From Bacillus sp. (in: firmicutes) (GTDB taxonomy: Bacteria > Bacillota > Bacilli > Bacillales > JACDOC01), in assembly GCA_017656295.1 (NCBI GenBank), contig JACDOC010000023.1:1-48535 (forward strand): DNA of 48,535 nt. The letters run 5' to 3'. The notes beneath the pieces are model-generated. The model was not told where the DNA came from. It ran no database searches and saw only the letters and a program-made list of their open reading frames with translations. The first letter of the stretch is position 1; each line of letters begins with the position of its first letter. This document shows, in pieces, positions 24,529 through 33,074 of the stretch. Position numbers and translations under genes: made by a program.

Positions 24529-26400
24529 TTACTCTTGTACTTCTTTTTTCAAAAAGCCCACCATAAAAGCGGTTACAAATGAACCAATTAAAATGGCAAG
24601 AACATATAACCATGCACTACCTGTAACAATTGGAATCACAAATGCACCTCCATGTGGGGCTGGTAATCCAATTCCAAACATCATCGTTAAAGCACCGGCA
24701 ACTGCTGAACCAACAATAATAGATGGGATGACGCGTCCTGGGTCAGCCGCTGCAAATGGAATCGCCCCTTCTGTGATAAAAGAAGCTCCCATAATGTAAC
24801 AAGTTTTTCCTGTTTCACGTTCTGCTATAGTAAATTTTTTCTTAAACATGGTAGTAGCTAACGCTAAACCAAGTGGAGGAACCATACCACCAGCCATAAT
24901 CGCCGCATGTGGAGCATAGTTGCCTGCATCAATCATCGCAATCCCGAATGTAAAAGCAGCTTTATTAATCGGACCGCCCATGTCAACAGCCATCATTCCA
25001 CCTAGAATTAACCCTAAAAGGACTAGGTTGCCAGTCCCTAAACCTTCTAACCAAACTTTTAACCCATCATTTAATGCTTTCACAGGGTCAATGACGATAT
25101 ACATCATGATCAGTCCTGTAATTAAAATACCAAATAACGGATAAAGAAGAACCGGTTTAATTCCTTCTAAGGAAGGAGGTAATACGCTAAAGATACGTTT
25201 CAATCCAAGAACTAAATAACCTGCAAGAAAACCAGCGATTAATCCTCCTAGGAAACCGGCACCACCTGTAGCGGCCATAAATCCACCGACCATCCCTGGA
25301 GCAAATCCTGGACGGTCCGCAATGCTCATTGCAATAAATCCAGCTAACACAGGAATCATAAGTCCAAATGCATTCCCGCCACCTATTGTCATTAATGCTT
25401 CGGCGATTGGGTGATATGATGGGTCATTGGGGTCAAAGGCTTTAATGCCGAAGATGAATGAAATCGCAATTAAAATACCGCCTCCAACAACAAATGGAAG
25501 CATATTGGACACACCATTCATTAAGTGTTTGTAAAAACCTTTTCGTTCTCCAAATGTATTAGCTGAATTTGATTGATTTCCTGAACCTTGATATATTGGT
25601 GCATCTTTCTTTAAAGCCCGGTGAATTAATTCTTCTGGTTTTCTTATTGCTTGTGAAACTGGGACTTGAATGACTGGTTTACCAGCAAAACGGTCCATTT
25701 CTACTTGCTTATCGGCTGCAACGATGATTGCAATCGCCTCATCAATATCTTGTTGCGTCAACGCATTTTTTACACCTGTTGAGCCATTCGTTTCTACTTT
25801 TAAGTTCACATTCAGTTCTTTTGCTTTCGCTTTTAGGGCATCTGCAGCCATGTACGTATGTGCAATCCCCGTAGGGCAGGCGGTAACCGCTAAAATTTTT
25901 CCTGATGTTGTCTTTGTTGAAGTATCTTCATTCGGTACTTTATCATTTTCCTCATACTCATGAATGGTTTGAATAATGTCATCAGCCGTTTGTGCCGTTT
26001 CCAGTTTATGACGAAATGATGGATCCATTAATAAAGTTGACAAGCGAGATAGGGTTTCTAAATGTGCATTATGTGCTCCTTCTGAAGCGGCAATCATAAA
26101 AAAAAAGTGACTCGGCTTACCGTCTAATGATTCAAAATCAATCCCTTCTTTGGAGCGGCCAAAAACAATTGCTGACTGTTTAACGGCTTTCGATTTTGCG
26201 TGTGGGATGGCAATTCCTTCACCAATACCGGTTGTACTTTGAGCTTCCCTTGCTAAAATTGCTTGTTTAAATGCCACATCATCATCAAGCTTTCCAGCTT
26301 TTGCGAGGGTACGAATCATTTCATCGATGACGGCTTCTTTCGTAGTGCCCCGTAAATCTAAAATGATTGTATCTTTTGTTATTAAATCGGTAAATCTCAC
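24529..26400 (-). CDS. fruA: PTS fructose-specific transporter, fused EIIABC
   Basis: A 623-aa protein with three PTS units in one chain. EIIA (1 to about 145) has the phosphorylated His67 in GIAIPHAKS. EIIB (about 168-265) has the active Cys175 in TACPTGIAHTYM. EIIC (about 290-620) is a multi-helix membrane domain with GGPINKAAFTFG. It imports fructose as fructose 1-phosphate at the expense of phosphoenolpyruvate. The GTG start follows AAGGAGGTTTTTAAT. It is the third gene of fruR-fruK-fruA, 13 bases after fruK. Length and order match B. subtilis. Confidence 0.96.
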   Translation of the reverse strand: MRFTDLITKDTIILDLRGTTKEAVIDEMIRTLAKAGKLDDDVAFKQAILAREAQSTTGIGEGIAIPHAKSKAVKQSAIVFGRSKEGIDFESLDGKPSHFFFMIAASEGAHNAHLETLSRLSTLLMDPSFRHKLETAQTADDIIQTIHEYEENDKVPNEDTSTKTTSGKILAVTACPTGIAHTYMAADALKAKAKELNVNLKVETNGSTGVKNALTQQDIDEAIAIIVAADKQVEMDRFAGKPVIQVPVSQAIRKPEELIHRALKKDAPIYQGSGNQSNSANTFGERKGFYKHLMNGVSNMLPFVVGGGILIAISFIFGIKAFDPNDPSYHPIAEALMTIGGGNAFGLMIPVLAGFIAMSIADRPGFAPGMVGGFMAATGGAGFLGGLIAGFLAGYLVLGLKRIFSVLPPSLEGIKPVLLYPLFGILITGLIMMYIVIDPVKALNDGLKVWLEGLGTGNLVLLGLILGGMMAVDMGGPINKAAFTFGIAMIDAGNYAPHAAIMAGGMVPPLGLALATTMFKKKFTIAERETGKTCYIMGASFITEGAIPFAAADPGRVIPSIIVGSAVAGALTMMFGIGLPAPHGGAFVIPIVTGSAWLYVLAILIGSFVTAFMVGFLKKEVQE

Positions 26401-26413
26401 ATTAAAAACCTCC

Positions 26414-27328
26414 TTACGAAATGGATTTTATATGGATGCTGGATAAAAGCCGATCGGTTTCGTCCTTCGTACATAAATCTTCTGAAAAAGCAGTGGCAGT
26501 TCCAGCGCTGACTCCGTATTGAAAAGCTTTCATCCAATCTTTGTCTTGAATAAATGAGGCTAGAAAGCCAGCTACCGTTGAATCACCGGCACCAACAGTA
26601 TTGATGACGTTACCATTTGGAACCGTCGCCACGAATTGATGCTTTTCATTAATAAAAACTGCTCCATTTCCCCCCATTGATACGATGACATTGGATGCGC
26701 CTTCTTGTAATAGTTTTTTTCCATACGAGATGGCATCTTGAACAGTTTCAATAGTAACATGAAACATATCACCTAACTCATGGTGGTTAGGTTTAACTAA
26801 AAATGGACGAAAGGGAAGAAGTTTTTTTAATATAGGTCCTGTTGTATCAACGATAAAAGGAATATTTCGTTCCGTGCAAAGTAACGCTATTTCTTCATAA
26901 AATTGTGTGGGAATCGAAGGTGGTAGACTCCCTGATACCACTAGGACATCGTTTTTCGTTAACGATTCAATTTTTTTTAAAAACTGTTCTTGTTTTTCTT
27001 TTGAAATAGTTGGTCCAACTCCATTAATTTCGGTTTCTTGAGCATCTTTAAGCTTAATATTGATTCGTGTTGGCTCATCAACTTCAATGAATTGAACTGG
27101 AATTTGTTCTTGTGTTAGTGCCTGCTTAATGAAGGTTCCAGTAAAACCACCAGCAAAGCCCAAAACGACACTATTGATTCCGAAGCGCATAAGCACTCGT
27201 GAGACGTTAATTCCTTTTCCACCAGGGGAAAAAATCGTTTGTTCCGCACGATTTAACGTGCCAACTTGTAAGTGTTGAATTCGTACGTAATAATCAATAG
27301 AAGGATTTAAAGTCACGGTATAGATCAT
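26414..27328 (-). CDS. fruK: 1-phosphofructokinase
   Basis: A 304-aa PfkB-family sugar kinase. It has the N-terminal TLNPSIDYYVR, the substrate loop GGKGINVSRVL (about 37-47), VSGSLP (about 130) and the ATP/anion-hole motif TVGAGDSTVAGF with the catalytic Asp. It phosphorylates fructose 1-phosphate to fructose 1,6-bisphosphate, the step after FruA. The ATG overlaps the fruR stop (ATGA), so the two are translationally coupled. Confidence 0.95.
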   Translation of the reverse strand: MIYTVTLNPSIDYYVRIQHLQVGTLNRAEQTIFSPGGKGINVSRVLMRFGINSVVLGFAGGFTGTFIKQALTQEQIPVQFIEVDEPTRINIKLKDAQETEINGVGPTISKEKQEQFLKKIESLTKNDVLVVSGSLPPSIPTQFYEEIALLCTERNIPFIVDTTGPILKKLLPFRPFLVKPNHHELGDMFHVTIETVQDAISYGKKLLQEGASNVIVSMGGNGAVFINEKHQFVATVPNGNVINTVGAGDSTVAGFLASFIQDKDWMKAFQYGVSAGTATAFSEDLCTKDETDRLLSSIHIKSIS

Positions 27329-28080
27329 GATGTTTTCACAACCTTTATTACAGTTTTTTTCATCCAGTCTTCATACATGTCTTGGTCTATTTCACTCGTA
27401 ATGATGGTTGCTTCATGTAAATCGGCAATTTTAGAAAATGTAAATTCATTAAATTTCGAATGATCAGCTAGTATAAAAGCCTTTTCGGAAAGGTGAATGG
27501 CTAATTTTTTTACAGTAGCTTCTTCAGGGTCTGGTGTTGTGTAACCATAATCGAGATGAATGCCATTGACCCCCATAAACGCTTTATCAAACCGATAGGC
27601 TTGTAAACCTTCTTGTGCACCACGACCAATCAGTGCTCGAGTTTTTGATTTTACATAACCACCTGTTACATACGTTTCGATTTGGTGTTCTAAAAGTGCT
27701 TCCAAATGGGTTAAACCATTCGTCACAACCTTAATATTTTTCGCTGAAATAAATGGAATCATTTGAAACGTAGTCGTCCCAGCATCTAGATAAATACAAT
27801 CTCCTTCTTGAATTAGATTTGCTGCATATTGAGCGATTTTTTGTTTTTCTTCTAAATTCTTCGTTGATTTTTCAAGGATGCTTAATTCGATGCCACGTTG
27901 ATGTAATAGTGAGGCCCCACCATGAACACGTTTTAACTTTCTTTCTTTCTCTAGTTGACTTAAGTCGCGTCGGATGGTGGATTCTGATGATGAAGTCGCT
28001 TCCACAAATTCTTGTATTTTCACCACTTCTTTTCGTTGTAATAGCTCTAAGATAATGCGATGTCTCTCTGGAGTTAGCAT
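27325..28080 (-). CDS. fruR: DeoR-family repressor of the fructose operon
   Basis: A 251-aa DeoR-type regulator. The winged helix contains SSSESTIRRDLSQLE (about 29-43) and the family-typical KRVHGGASL. The C-terminal sugar-phosphate sensor includes GDCIYLDAGTTTF (about 94-106), VVTNGLTHL and ILADHSKF. Fructose 1-phosphate is the usual inducer. The frame is open to 28149, but GAGGTGGAAAC before the ATG at 28080 sets the start and gives the normal DeoR N terminus MLTPERHRIIL. It is the first gene of the operon and likely represses its own promoter. Confidence 0.93.
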   Translation of the reverse strand: MLTPERHRIILELLQRKEVVKIQEFVEATSSSESTIRRDLSQLEKERKLKRVHGGASLLHQRGIELSILEKSTKNLEEKQKIAQYAANLIQEGDCIYLDAGTTTFQMIPFISAKNIKVVTNGLTHLEALLEHQIETYVTGGYVKSKTRALIGRGAQEGLQAYRFDKAFMGVNGIHLDYGYTTPDPEEATVKKLAIHLSEKAFILADHSKFNEFTFSKIADLHEATIITSEIDQDMYEDWMKKTVIKVVKTS

Positions 28081-28120
28081 GTTTCCACCTCTTAATAAAA
28101 AGAAACCAAATTTGACTTTA

Positions 28121-28214
28121 ATTATATTAAAAGCATTTTCAAAAATCAATCATTTTTAATCAAAAACTATCAAAAAAAATCAAATTACACTCATTATCAA
28201 TCATAAACTATCAA
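28121..28214 (-). promoter_or_regulatory. fruRKA promoter with repeated DeoR-type half sites
   Basis: On the minus strand TTGATT (28144-28149) and TATAAT (28121-28126) are 17 bases apart. Over and upstream of the -35, ATCAA (minus TTGAT) recurs at 28145, 28159, 28169, 28179, 28196 and 28209. Three of these lie exactly ten bases apart, on one face of the helix. DeoR-family repressors use such TGATT-like direct repeats; FruR autoregulation is the natural reading. Confidence 0.65.
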
Positions 28215-28309
28215 ATTCTATAGACAAGGGAAAAAACAAATTTTATAATTTCTATCTTTTGTAATAAAATAGGATTAATCATCAATCCAATTTCTGGAGG
28301 GAATTTGAT

Positions 28310-28798
28310 ATGAAAATAAGGCGAGCAACTATTGCAGATGCTGAACAAATAGCAAAAGTTCACGTAGATAGTTGGTGAACGACTTATAAAGGAATACTTT
28401 CAGAAGACTTCTTACAATCGTTATCCTATGAAGCAAGAGCGAAAAGATGGGAAGAAATTATCTCCAATTCAACAGGTGGGTCAGTGTTTGTCGCAGAAAA
28501 TGAATACGGGGACATTGTTGGATTTACGAATGGTGGCAAGGAACGATCCGGGAAGTTACCCCTATGACGGGGAATTGTATGCCATCACTGCTAGAAAACT
28601 ATCAAAGGCAAGGGATTGGAAATCAGCTAGTCCGACATGTTGTCCAAGAGCTTCATACATTTAATATCTTTTCCTTATTTGTCTGGGTATTAGAAGATAA
28701 TCCATCGCGTTTCTTTTATTATTAAAGGTCTAGAGATCCAATCAGGTTCACTCACCTATCAAAATGGTGAACTAACGTTTGGAGAAGTTATGGAATAG
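28310..28798 (+). pseudogene. Broken GNAT acetyltransferase gene
   Basis: The start is intact: GGAGGGAATTTGAT then ATG and a standard GNAT N terminus (MKIRRATIADAEQIAKVHVD). Codon 23 is TGA (28376-28378), probably once TGG or CGA. The same frame then continues with KGILSEDFLQSLSYEARAKR and VFVAENEYGDIVGF. The frame shifts near 28555 (SYPYDGELYAI) and again near 28590, where YQRQGIGNQLVRHV gives the acetyl-CoA loop. A final shift near 28725 leads to the end TFGEVME. One nonsense and at least three frameshift sites rule out a sequencing slip. It is dead as a full-length enzyme. Confidence 0.88.
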
Positions 28799-28823
28799 TA
28801 TTAAGTTGAAAGGAATGAAACTT

Positions 28824-29597
28824 GTGCGACTCACAGGAAGATTAGTCACGATTCGAACGATTGAAGAGCATGATATACCGATTCTTTGGAAATTTATTCA
28901 TGACACGAAAGATCCTGAATGGAAGAAATGGGATGCACCGTATTTTCCACTAGAACACAAGACGTTAGAAGAGTTTACACGAAATTTAAAACAGCAACTT
29001 ACGTCAGAACCAGTCCCTTCACGTGCTGTCATTGAAGTCAATAACACTGTCATAGGAACGGTGTCTTTCTATTGGGAACACAAGGCATCTAAATGGTTAG
29101 AAGTAGGTATTGTCATTTATGATCCATCCTATTGGAACGGTGGGTATGGAACAGATGCCCTAAAATTGTGGATTGATTACTTATTTAACGAGATGCCGCT
29201 CGTTCGAATTGGCTTAACGACATGGTCCGGAAATAAACGAATGATTCGCTGTGCAGAAAAAGTAGGCATGAAAATGGAAGGAAGAATTCGAAAGTGCCGC
29301 TATTGGAACGGGGAGTGGTATGATTCGATTCGTATGGGACTGCTACGGGAAGAGTGGGAGCAGAATCAAAACCCCTGTCCTCAAAAGAACTGGAAATTAC
29401 GTCTCATTTGGATTGTCCCGAACCTTCTTTTTTATATTGCTTGTTTTGTATTAACTATTTGGGTAGTCGCAAATAAAGACGGATTGCAAGAGATCAATCG
29501 TCTATCAATCTATGTATTTATTTTGCTGGCTCTCTTTTTTGTTTCTGTTTTATCAACCAGTCGGATCATTTCATGGATTAAAGAAGGAAAAATGTAA
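28824..29597 (+). CDS. RimJ/RimL-type acetyltransferase with two C-terminal membrane helices
   Basis: A 257-aa protein. Residues 1 to about 180 form a GNAT domain of the RimJ/RimL type: LTGRLVTIRTIEEHDI, GTVSFYWEH, GIVIYDPSYWNGGYGTDALKL (acetyl-CoA loop NGGYGT) and GLTTWSGNKRMIRCAEKVGM. Residues about 195-250 add two membrane helices (LIWIVPNLLFYIACFVLTIW and IYVFILLALFFVSVLS), which ordinary RimJ proteins lack. The enzyme would be tethered to the membrane. AAAGGA at 28809-28814 directly abuts an ATG at 28815, so the GTG at 28824 is better spaced and gives the usual N terminus; both remain possible. It follows the dead GNAT gene. Confidence 0.75.
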   Translation: MRLTGRLVTIRTIEEHDIPILWKFIHDTKDPEWKKWDAPYFPLEHKTLEEFTRNLKQQLTSEPVPSRAVIEVNNTVIGTVSFYWEHKASKWLEVGIVIYDPSYWNGGYGTDALKLWIDYLFNEMPLVRIGLTTWSGNKRMIRCAEKVGMKMEGRIRKCRYWNGEWYDSIRMGLLREEWEQNQNPCPQKNWKLRLIWIVPNLLFYIACFVLTIWVVANKDGLQEINRLSIYVFILLALFFVSVLSTSRIISWIKEGKM

Positions 29598-29609
29598 TAC
29601 ATACAACAA

Positions 29610-29849
29610 CGAATAGGAAGCGAGAGATATTAAATGATTCAATATCCATTTTTCAAGATGATTACACGGTAGAGGATGTGTACCCTAATCTTGAGGAAGA
29701 ACTTCAAATTCCTATTGTTTATGATCGACTACGGTCACATTCCGCCACAAATGACGTTTATCAACGGAGCCATGTGAAAATGGAAAAGGTGTTATCAGAC
29801 AGCATTTTATTTAACACGCTAAAATATTCAGATAGGAAAGGAAATTTTA
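29610..29849 (+). pseudogene. Coding-like remnant without a start
   Basis: One frame stays open from about 29585 and reads as real protein. It includes SIFQDDYTVEDVYPNLEEE, PIVYDRLRSHS and HVKMEKVLSDSILFNTLKYS. It has no ATG, and the only in-frame GTG (29678) has poor spacing. Past 29850 the frame is the shadow of the next gene. I read it as the internal piece of a decayed gene, family unknown; a start by leaky coupling to the GNAT gene is the alternative. Confidence 0.4.
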
Positions 29850-30032
29850 ATGCACCATGGAGCCGGAATGCAAGTAGGAGATGTGTTTTTTCAATTCATG
29901 ATATTTATTTTAGGTTTAGGGATGTTTATCGTTCCCATTGTACTCATTATTTATGTCATCATTGATTATCAAAAAAGATTAAAGCGGATAAAAGTAGACC
30001 AATTAATGGACGAATTGAGAAAACAACGATGA
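29850..30032 (+). CDS. DUF4083-like small membrane protein (60 aa)
   Basis: A 60-aa protein. A short N-terminal loop is followed by one long hydrophobic helix (DVFFQFMIFILGLGMFIVPI and on, about 11-40). A charged tail follows: DYQKRLKRIKVDQLMDELRKQR. The tail pattern, a basic stretch then a helical Asp/Glu-Leu heptad, is that of DUF4083 proteins of Bacillus. Function unknown. AGGAAAGGAAATTTTA precedes the ATG. Confidence 0.68.
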   Translation: MHHGAGMQVGDVFFQFMIFILGLGMFIVPIVLIIYVIIDYQKRLKRIKVDQLMDELRKQR

Positions 30033-30184
30033 AATAGGCTCGCTATGTTGACGAGAAAAATTTTGACCGAATTATAGAAGATAATTGGGAGTTTAGAAAT
30101 CTTTTTTTGGTGCTTGGTTTGTGCTGAGATGATCGAGACATACAGTTGTTAAATTTTATAGAATCATAGTTTGGAGGATTATAT

Positions 30185-30835
30185 ATGGAGCATCGTCATT
30201 TGTTTTTGTTTGGCGGAAGCCCCCCTTTTACCCAAAAACTTGGTCATTTGTTTTCATCGATTGTCCAACAACGAAAAGGAAGGGTCGGTATCCTTTTTGT
30301 TGAACGAGATGGTTGGGAAGCGTATATGCAAAAGTATACATCCGTATTACAACAATTTGGAATTGAGGACTTTTATTACTTTCCACTCTCACAACAAAAG
30401 CTATCCAATTTTGAACTGGAAAGGTTACGTGCATGTTCAGGAATAGTGATCGGAGGAGGAAATACCGAACTTTATCAAAAACGGATGGTGAGGACGAATA
30501 TTGGAGATATCGTAAAGTCCATGTATCAAAAAGGTATACCTGTAGCAGGGTTTTCTGCAGGTGCTTTGATTAGCCCAGTTCATTGTGTCATTCCGCCTAT
30601 TGATAATGAGTTAAATCAACATTTGTTTTTAGAAGGATTGGGATTGATTTCGAATGCTGTCGTAAGTGTCCATTTTACCAAATGGAAGGAAAAAGAGAAT
30701 CTTCTTACAGCGATGGAACGAACCAACGTGTCGGTAGGGTACGGAATTGATGATGAATCAGGAATTTATTTTACCAATGAACAATATGTTCAGCATGAGG
30801 GTAACGTGTACACCTTTAATTCCATTCGCAGATAA
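30185..30835 (+). CDS. Peptidase S51 / cyanophycinase-like protein
   Basis: A 216-aa class I glutamine-amidotransferase-fold peptidase. GIVIGGGNTELY (about 86-97) and the nucleophile elbow AGFSAGALIS (Ser124) are the hallmarks of family S51 (dipeptidase E, cyanophycinase). Members cleave Asp-X dipeptides or similar small substrates in the cytoplasm. The length is close to PepE. Start after GGAGGATTATAT. It stands alone between decayed genes and still looks intact. Confidence 0.83.
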   Translation: MEHRHLFLFGGSPPFTQKLGHLFSSIVQQRKGRVGILFVERDGWEAYMQKYTSVLQQFGIEDFYYFPLSQQKLSNFELERLRACSGIVIGGGNTELYQKRMVRTNIGDIVKSMYQKGIPVAGFSAGALISPVHCVIPPIDNELNQHLFLEGLGLISNAVVSVHFTKWKEKENLLTAMERTNVSVGYGIDDESGIYFTNEQYVQHEGNVYTFNSIRR

Positions 30836-30959
30836 GGAAAGAAGATTTTGATTTTAAGAATCGTTTCAATTAGTTTTGTGGGTTTCATAATAAGAAAAGG
30901 AATAAAACAATTAGGAGATTTTTCTCGTCTACTCTAATATAAGTTAATGGTGGAGAATA

Positions 30960-31481
30960 ATGAAGAAATTCATTTTTTCATGTGTAGCAAATGGTTGTGC
31001 TTCGGATGTACATCTAACAATGATGACCAGTCAGTTAGTAAGCCGAATCCACTGATTTATAGTAGAGAGAATATTTATTTTACCATTTGGGTAAATCAGA
31101 AAGAATTTGTGAAATTATTGTAAAAGCATCGGCAACTAATGTTGGGGGAAAAAGTGTGATATACGCTGCTGGGAGTTCAACTTGTGTAACCCATTTAAGG
31201 ATTCAAATTGTTTCAAAGGAAACAAACCGTTCTTTATCGGTTAAGCCTTTAGAGATCATGGCCTGTACAGACGATTTACATGTTGAATAATTAGAACCAA
31301 ATGAAACGATTCACGAAGAACTTATTTTTTTACTTAGAATCCCAAAAAGTTTTCCAAAGAGCTTCTTTCATCATCGAATGAAATGTATGAAGTGACAGTG
31401 TCGTTTCGTCTAATGGAAAAAAGATGGGAAGAGTCTAAACGAATTTCTACACATATAACCATAAATGGAACTAATTTTTAA
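30960..31481 (+). pseudogene. Degraded secreted/lipoprotein-like gene
   Basis: ATG at 30960 follows TGGAGAATA and opens MKKFIFSCVANGCASDVHLT, a worn signal peptide with a lipobox-like end. The frame stops at about 31053. The coding thread then changes frame: NPLIYSRENIYFTIWVNQKE, next KASATNVGGKSVIYAAGSST and ETNRSLSVKPLEIMACTDDL (ending in a stop near 31288). LEPNETIHEELIFLL follows, and finally YEVTVSFRLMEKRWEESKR to the stop at 31481. The order of pieces and their beta-rich nature recall BsuPI-like secreted proteins. Several stops and shifts make it non-functional. Confidence 0.75.
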
Positions 31482-31668
31482 AAAGGATCACAACGAATAC
31501 CATAAACATAAAAAAAGATTGGGGCAATGAAACAACTAAAAGTAGATTAATGGAAAAGCCGTATTTACCCGAAGTTATTTTTTTACGGCCCTTTGGTATG
31601 TAGTAACTGGTGTAGTATTGTTAATCGATGATTACCTTAAAAGGAAATGGAATATTTAATACATTTTT

Positions 31669-31706
31669 AAAAAACCGGGCTTACTCCATGGAGTTGGCCC
31701 GGGTTT
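31669..31706. terminator. Terminator of the EamA transporter gene
   Basis: AAAAAACCGGGC (31669-31680) pairs with GCCCGGGTTTTTT (31697-31709) with one bulged base. It overlaps the 3' end of the minus-strand gene and can work both ways. Confidence 0.78.
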
Positions 31707-32583
31707 TTTCTATCATGATTTTTGGTTTACGGTTAGTAAAATAAATGCCGAATAAGATAATGAAAAGACCTAGGAGTAAATGCTGGGTGATCGGTTCCTT
31801 CATCAGGATGTAGCCCCACATAATGGCGGTTACAGGAATTAAATACGTTACAGTTGTCGCAAATTCGGGGCTTCCTTCTATCATTAAAAAGTAGAAAAGA
31901 AGATACGCAATACCTGAACCGAAGCATCCTAGTCCGATGATAGAAAGAATAACGGTACCGTTGAATTCCATTTGAGTCGGAATCGTATTTGTCACAATCA
32001 TTCCTACTAAACCGGTCAAGGTACCAACCAGTAACGTACAGGTGGAGATTAATAGGACGTGCATTTGTTGTAAGTATTGTTTCGCATATTGGGAAGCAAA
32101 TCCGTAACAAAGCGTGGCTAACACCATCGTCCCCATCCCGATAAAGTTTTCACCGAGAATCATATGAATCTGAAATTCTGTTAAAATAAGAATTCCGCAA
32201 AATCCTAACAAAATCCCCATCCATTGTTGGCGAGTTAGCTTCTTTGAAAAGAAAAGAAATCCGATTAGTCCTGTAAAGATTGGTGTTAAAGCGTTTAATA
32301 CGGATGCGGTGCTTGTATGTATTTGCGTCTCACTTAATGCAATGAGTCCCCATGGGAGTCCAGCATTAAATAGACCAACGATGATGACATGTCTCCATTG
32401 AAAAGTACTTGTAATTTGCTTTCTTTTCCACCACAAGAGGGGGAGAAGAATCAGAATTCCTGCTAAACATCGAAAAAAGACGGTTCCCCATACCCCAGCA
32501 GCATCTGTTATCCACTTAATAAACACAAACGACATTCCCCATATAAGGCTCAGTCCAATTAACGCACTATATAACCGCATCAT
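31681..32583 (-). CDS. EamA/DMT-family transporter
   Basis: A 300-aa membrane protein of ten helices with the two EamA repeats. The first opens LIGLSLIWGMSFVFIKW and includes FRCLAGILILLPLLW. The second includes ALTPIFTGLIGFLFF and later YLIPVTAIMWGYILMKEPIT. DMT exporters of this branch (RhaT/YdcZ-like) move amino acids, metabolites or drugs; the substrate is unknown. A GTG at 32589 lies within the Shine-Dalgarno AAGGAGTGAAA, so ATG 32583 (or 32580) is the start. Confidence 0.87.
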   Translation of the reverse strand: MMRLYSALIGLSLIWGMSFVFIKWITDAAGVWGTVFFRCLAGILILLPLLWWKRKQITSTFQWRHVIIVGLFNAGLPWGLIALSETQIHTSTASVLNALTPIFTGLIGFLFFSKKLTRQQWMGILLGFCGILILTEFQIHMILGENFIGMGTMVLATLCYGFASQYAKQYLQQMHVLLISTCTLLVGTLTGLVGMIVTNTIPTQMEFNGTVILSIIGLGCFGSGIAYLLFYFLMIEGSPEFATTVTYLIPVTAIMWGYILMKEPITQHLLLGLFIILFGIYFTNRKPKIMIEKTRANSME

Positions 32584-32727
32584 TTTCACTCCTTAACTCT
32601 CTATTTATTATGCATCAAAGATGTGCAATGTCTTTCATAAATCTTTTATACATGTTTATTGGTTAGTAAGTAATAAATAAAATTTACAACTAAATCCATC
32701 TTTTGACAAGTAATGTTATTTGAAATT

Positions 32728-32779
32728 GGGGACAGTCCCTCACTGTTTTAAAACTTTAAAGTATTGAGGGACTGTCCCC
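32728..32779. repeat. REP-like 15-bp perfect inverted repeat
   Basis: GGGGACAGTCCCTCA (32728-32742) is inverted perfectly as TGAGGGACTGTCCCC (32765-32779), with an AT-rich loop. The inner GGGGACAGTCCC is the palindrome that recurs between genes in many Bacillaceae. It has no T tract, so it is not a plain terminator. The rest of the gap 32584-33074 shows no gene; it should contain the promoters of the diverging EamA and HD genes. Confidence 0.6.
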
Positions 32780-33074
32780 AAAACCAGAAAGAAGAGGATG
32801 ATTGAGAAATGGTTTTTTTTATGACGTCCCCCTAATAAAAAAATAATCTATCATTTCTTTCGATTATATCTTCCAATTTCCTTCCATTACCTTAAAATAG
32901 AAGAGGGTTGGTTGTATGGCGTGAAAAATTTGAAATTTGTGGCACAGATGATTTAATATAGCCAATACATAAATAAGGGTTCAATAGTCTGAAAGATACT
33001 GGTCATCTCAATGATTTTGATTAACTTGACCATGAGTATTTATCAAAAAAATAAATATGATAGAGGTGGACAGT

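Noticed and set aside
28428-28664. 78-codon frame inside the GNAT pseudogene
   Set aside because: It is a shadow frame: the GNAT residues are read in other frames across the same bases.
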